Positions 14,252 through 15,959 of a stretch of 15,959 nucleotides of DNA are shown here, piece by piece. How positions within the stretch are numbered: the stretch's first letter is position 1; each line of letters begins with the position of its first letter. The notes beneath the pieces were generated by a model, which did no database searches, had not been told where the DNA came from, and worked only from the letters and a program-made list of their open reading frames with translations. The translations under genes were made by a program, and so were the position numbers. This DNA comes from CAYJBH01 sp964370605 (GTDB taxonomy: Bacteria > Bacillota > Clostridia > Oscillospirales > Ruminococcaceae), in the NCBI GenBank assembly GCA_964370605.1, contig CAYJJX010000034.1, positions 1-15,959 on the forward strand. The letters run 5' to 3'.

Positions 14252-15745
14252 ATGAATCTGCAATTTGAATACGGCAACGGCATGATGAACGCCGAACTAC
14301 CGGACAATACCGATGTATTTATTCCGGGCGAAACAGTTCCGGACCCGGAATGTCTACCACAGGACTGGGACAGCCTTTATTCGGCAACTTTAGAAAGTAT
14401 TCGCAACCCTATAGGCACAGAGCCGTTTACGACCGTTGCAAACGAAAACAGCAAGGTTGTGTTCATCATTCCCGACATTGTGAAAGGTGGTGTACAGCCG
14501 ACCAGTCACCGCAAGGTTACTATAAAGGTTTGCCTTGATGAGCTCTATGCAAAAGGCGTCAAAAAAGAGAACGTCCTGCTGTTGATCTCCAACGGACTGC
14601 ACTCCCGTGCAACGGTAGCAGAAAACAGGGCAATTCTCGGAGAGGAACTTTTTAACGAGTTTTACCATACTGGACAGGTAGACAGTCACGACAGCGAAAA
14701 CTATGATGACCTCGTCGACCTTGGTCTTGCACCGAACGGCGATCATGTGATCATGAACAAACGTGTTTTCGATTCCGACATAGCAATACTCATCGGCCAT
14801 GCGATGGGCAACCCATACGGTGGATATTCGGGCGGATACAAACACTGCTCGACAGGCATAACCCACTGGAAGAGTATCTCCTCCCATCATGTGCCGAAAG
14901 TAATGCACAAGCCGGAGTTCGTGCCTGTTTCCACAAACAGTGAAATGCGTAGCAAATTCGACACTCAGGGCATGTATATGGAAGAAAAGATGGGTAAAAA
15001 ATTCTTTTGCTGTGATGCTGTGCTGGATACAAAAAGCCGTCAAATAGCGATTCACAGTGGCTGGGCAAAAGAGATGCAGCCGATCTCGTGGGCAGTGGCG
15101 GACAAACGCACATATATTCACTGGGCAGAGAAAAAGTACGACGTGGTTGTTTTTGGCATGCCGCAGGATTTCCACTATGGTGCAGGCATGGGCACAAACC
15201 CAATTCAGATGATGCAGGCGCTGTCGGCACAGGTGATCCGCCATAAACGCATACTCAGCGACAACTGTGTGTTCATCGTTTCTTCCTCTTGTGACGGTTG
15301 GTTTCACGACGAGCGCTGGCCATATGCAAAGGAACTTTACGACATGTTCCAAAAGGATTACATGAATACCCTGCCGGACATGAACCGTTATGGCGATTAT
15401 TTTGCAACCAACGAGGAGTATATCCGTCAGTACAGATATTGCAACGCCTTCCACCCATTTCATGGTTTTTCCATGATGAGTTGTGGTCACCTTGCAGAAG
15501 AACACACCAGTGCAATATATATAGTAGGTGCAAGAGAGCCGGGCATTGCACGAGGTATGGGACTCAAAACAAGGGCAACTTTTGAAGAAGCGCTCGCCGA
15601 CGCAAAGAAAAAGTTCGTGGGCGACTCACCGAACATCCTCGCACTTCCCCTTGCATTCAAAACAGCTTCGGTTCACCTTTGCATGAAGAACCCAGAGGAA
15701 AACAGCAAATCAAGAGACGGTGCTAAGGGTGGCTGTTGCGGTTAA
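14252..15745 (+). CDS. LarA-like nickel-pincer-nucleotide (NPN) enzyme
   Basis: A 497-residue homologue of lactate racemase LarA (about 425 residues), whose family racemises or epimerises alpha-hydroxyacids using a nickel pincer nucleotide. Recognisable sites are PDIVKGG (Asp75; Lys78 where LarA has Arg75), SNGLHSR (His117, the LarA His108 base), GYSGGYK (Lys197, the cofactor-tethering Lys184) and SSHH (His213, the nickel ligand His200). The second base, LarA His174, aligns with Asn187, though His183 is nearby. The C-terminus ends KGGCCG. The start at 14252 is preferred because AAGGA (14235-14239) abuts the ATG at 14240. It is separated from the TPI-like gene by 122 bases with hairpins. Cofactor genes larB, larC and larE are not in the window. 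Confidence 0.85.
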   Translation: MNLQFEYGNGMMNAELPDNTDVFIPGETVPDPECLPQDWDSLYSATLESIRNPIGTEPFTTVANENSKVVFIIPDIVKGGVQPTSHRKVTIKVCLDELYAKGVKKENVLLLISNGLHSRATVAENRAILGEELFNEFYHTGQVDSHDSENYDDLVDLGLAPNGDHVIMNKRVFDSDIAILIGHAMGNPYGGYSGGYKHCSTGITHWKSISSHHVPKVMHKPEFVPVSTNSEMRSKFDTQGMYMEEKMGKKFFCCDAVLDTKSRQIAIHSGWAKEMQPISWAVADKRTYIHWAEKKYDVVVFGMPQDFHYGAGMGTNPIQMMQALSAQVIRHKRILSDNCVFIVSSSCDGWFHDERWPYAKELYDMFQKDYMNTLPDMNRYGDYFATNEEYIRQYRYCNAFHPFHGFSMMSCGHLAEEHTSAIYIVGAREPGIARGMGLKTRATFEEALADAKKKFVGDSPNILALPLAFKTASVHLCMKNPEENSKSRDGAKGGCCG

Positions 15746-15766
15746 GCACGGCTTTGGTTCAATTGT

Positions 15767-15809
15767 CAAACTGATTCCACCTTGCTTTTTGTAAGGTGGA
15801 ATCAGTTTG
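15767..15809 (+). terminator. Terminator of the rightward operon
   Basis: A perfect 17-bp stem (CAAACTGATTCCACCTT with its complement at 15793-15809) and a 9-base loop containing TTTTT lie 22 bases after the LarA-like stop. The downstream T content is modest (AATTTATAT), but stem strength and position make it the likely end of the transcript. Confidence 0.75.
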
Positions 15810-15855
15810 AATTTATATCTTAGCAGTTTTAAAGTATATTTTTTTATTATAGGTC

Positions 15856-15884
15856 TTGAAAAAAGAAGTTTTTTGTGGTATAAT
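15856..15884 (+). promoter_or_regulatory. Promoter of tRNA-Ala
   Basis: TTGAAA (15856-15861) and a perfect TATAAT (15879-15884) are 17 bases apart. The mature tRNA 5' end follows 20 bases later. Confidence 0.75.
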
Positions 15885-15904
15885 TCAATTCGTAGCAAAA
15901 ATGT

Positions 15905-15959
15905 GGGGCATTAGCGCAGTTGGTAGCGCACCACACTGGCAGTGTGGGGGTCAGGAGTT
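15905..15959 (+). tRNA. tRNA-Ala (anticodon GGC), 3' end cut by the window
   Basis: The cloverleaf can be folded as far as the window reaches. Acceptor 5' strand GGGGCAT is followed by D stem GCGC/GCGC around AGTTGGTA with the invariant GG. The anticodon stem CCACA/TGTGG encloses CTGGCAG, giving anticodon GGC (alanine, codon GCC) after the conserved T33. Variable bases GGGTC and the start of the T stem (AGGAG TT) are the last bases visible. It has its own promoter. Confidence 0.9.

Noticed and set aside
14390..15505. 371-codon open frame antisense to the LarA-like gene
   Set aside because: It is rich in Cys, His and Val in a pattern typical of reverse-strand shadows, has no ribosome site, and lies wholly opposite a gene with conserved motifs.

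Overview
The window reads as chromosomal DNA of an anaerobic, moderately AT-rich Bacillota (Clostridia-like) bacterium. The reasons are AAGGAG/GGAGG ribosome binding sites, TTTACA/TTGAAA-17-TATAAT type promoters, a Cys-type sulfatase, a two-subunit transketolase of the clostridial/archaeal kind, and a tRNA-Ala gene. The species cannot be named from the sequence.

Layout. Positions 1-216 are the C-terminal end of a Gly-rich repetitive protein. Positions 217-1051 hold no supportable gene. They contain two look-alike hairpin terminators, some weaker hairpins and a 16-bp fragment of the tRNA-Ala gene found at the other end of the window. Positions 1052-5634 are a leftward operon: tctC (lipoprotein solute-binding protein), tctB and tctA (tripartite tricarboxylate-type transporter), then a cytoplasmic sulfatase. 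Positions 5635-5915 are a divergent control region with two sigma-A-like promoters, each followed by a copy of the near-palindrome GATAAGAnnACTTAC. Positions 5916-15745 run rightward: a GntR/FCD regulator, a UroD-fold protein, a six-bladed propeller protein, UlaG-type lactonase, UlaF/AraD-type 4-epimerase, a ketose 3-epimerase-like TIM-barrel protein, transketolase N and C subunits, a divergent triosephosphate-isomerase-like protein, and a LarA-like nickel-pincer enzyme. A strong terminator and then tRNA-Ala(GGC), cut by the window end, close the segment.

How the genes may work together (inference). The set looks like a catabolic island for an organic acid. The carboxylate is imported by the TctABC system, and a sulfate ester may be cut inside the cell. 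A lactone is opened by the UlaG homologue. A sugar acid is reshaped by LarA-like, 3-epimerase and 4-epimerase steps, possibly with decarboxylation by the UroD-fold protein. The resulting ketose is then split by transketolase, and the C3 or C4 piece is isomerised by the TPI-like enzyme. This resembles the L-ascorbate (Ula) pathway joined to a pentose-phosphate exit, but no PTS, no sugar kinase and no UlaD decarboxylase lie in the window. In three consecutive enzyme steps the residues that normally hold the substrate phosphate are replaced. The most interesting reading is a pathway for a non-phosphorylated or sulfated/sulfonated sugar acid using enzymes recruited from phosphate-sugar metabolism. 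The actual substrate cannot be read from the sequence.
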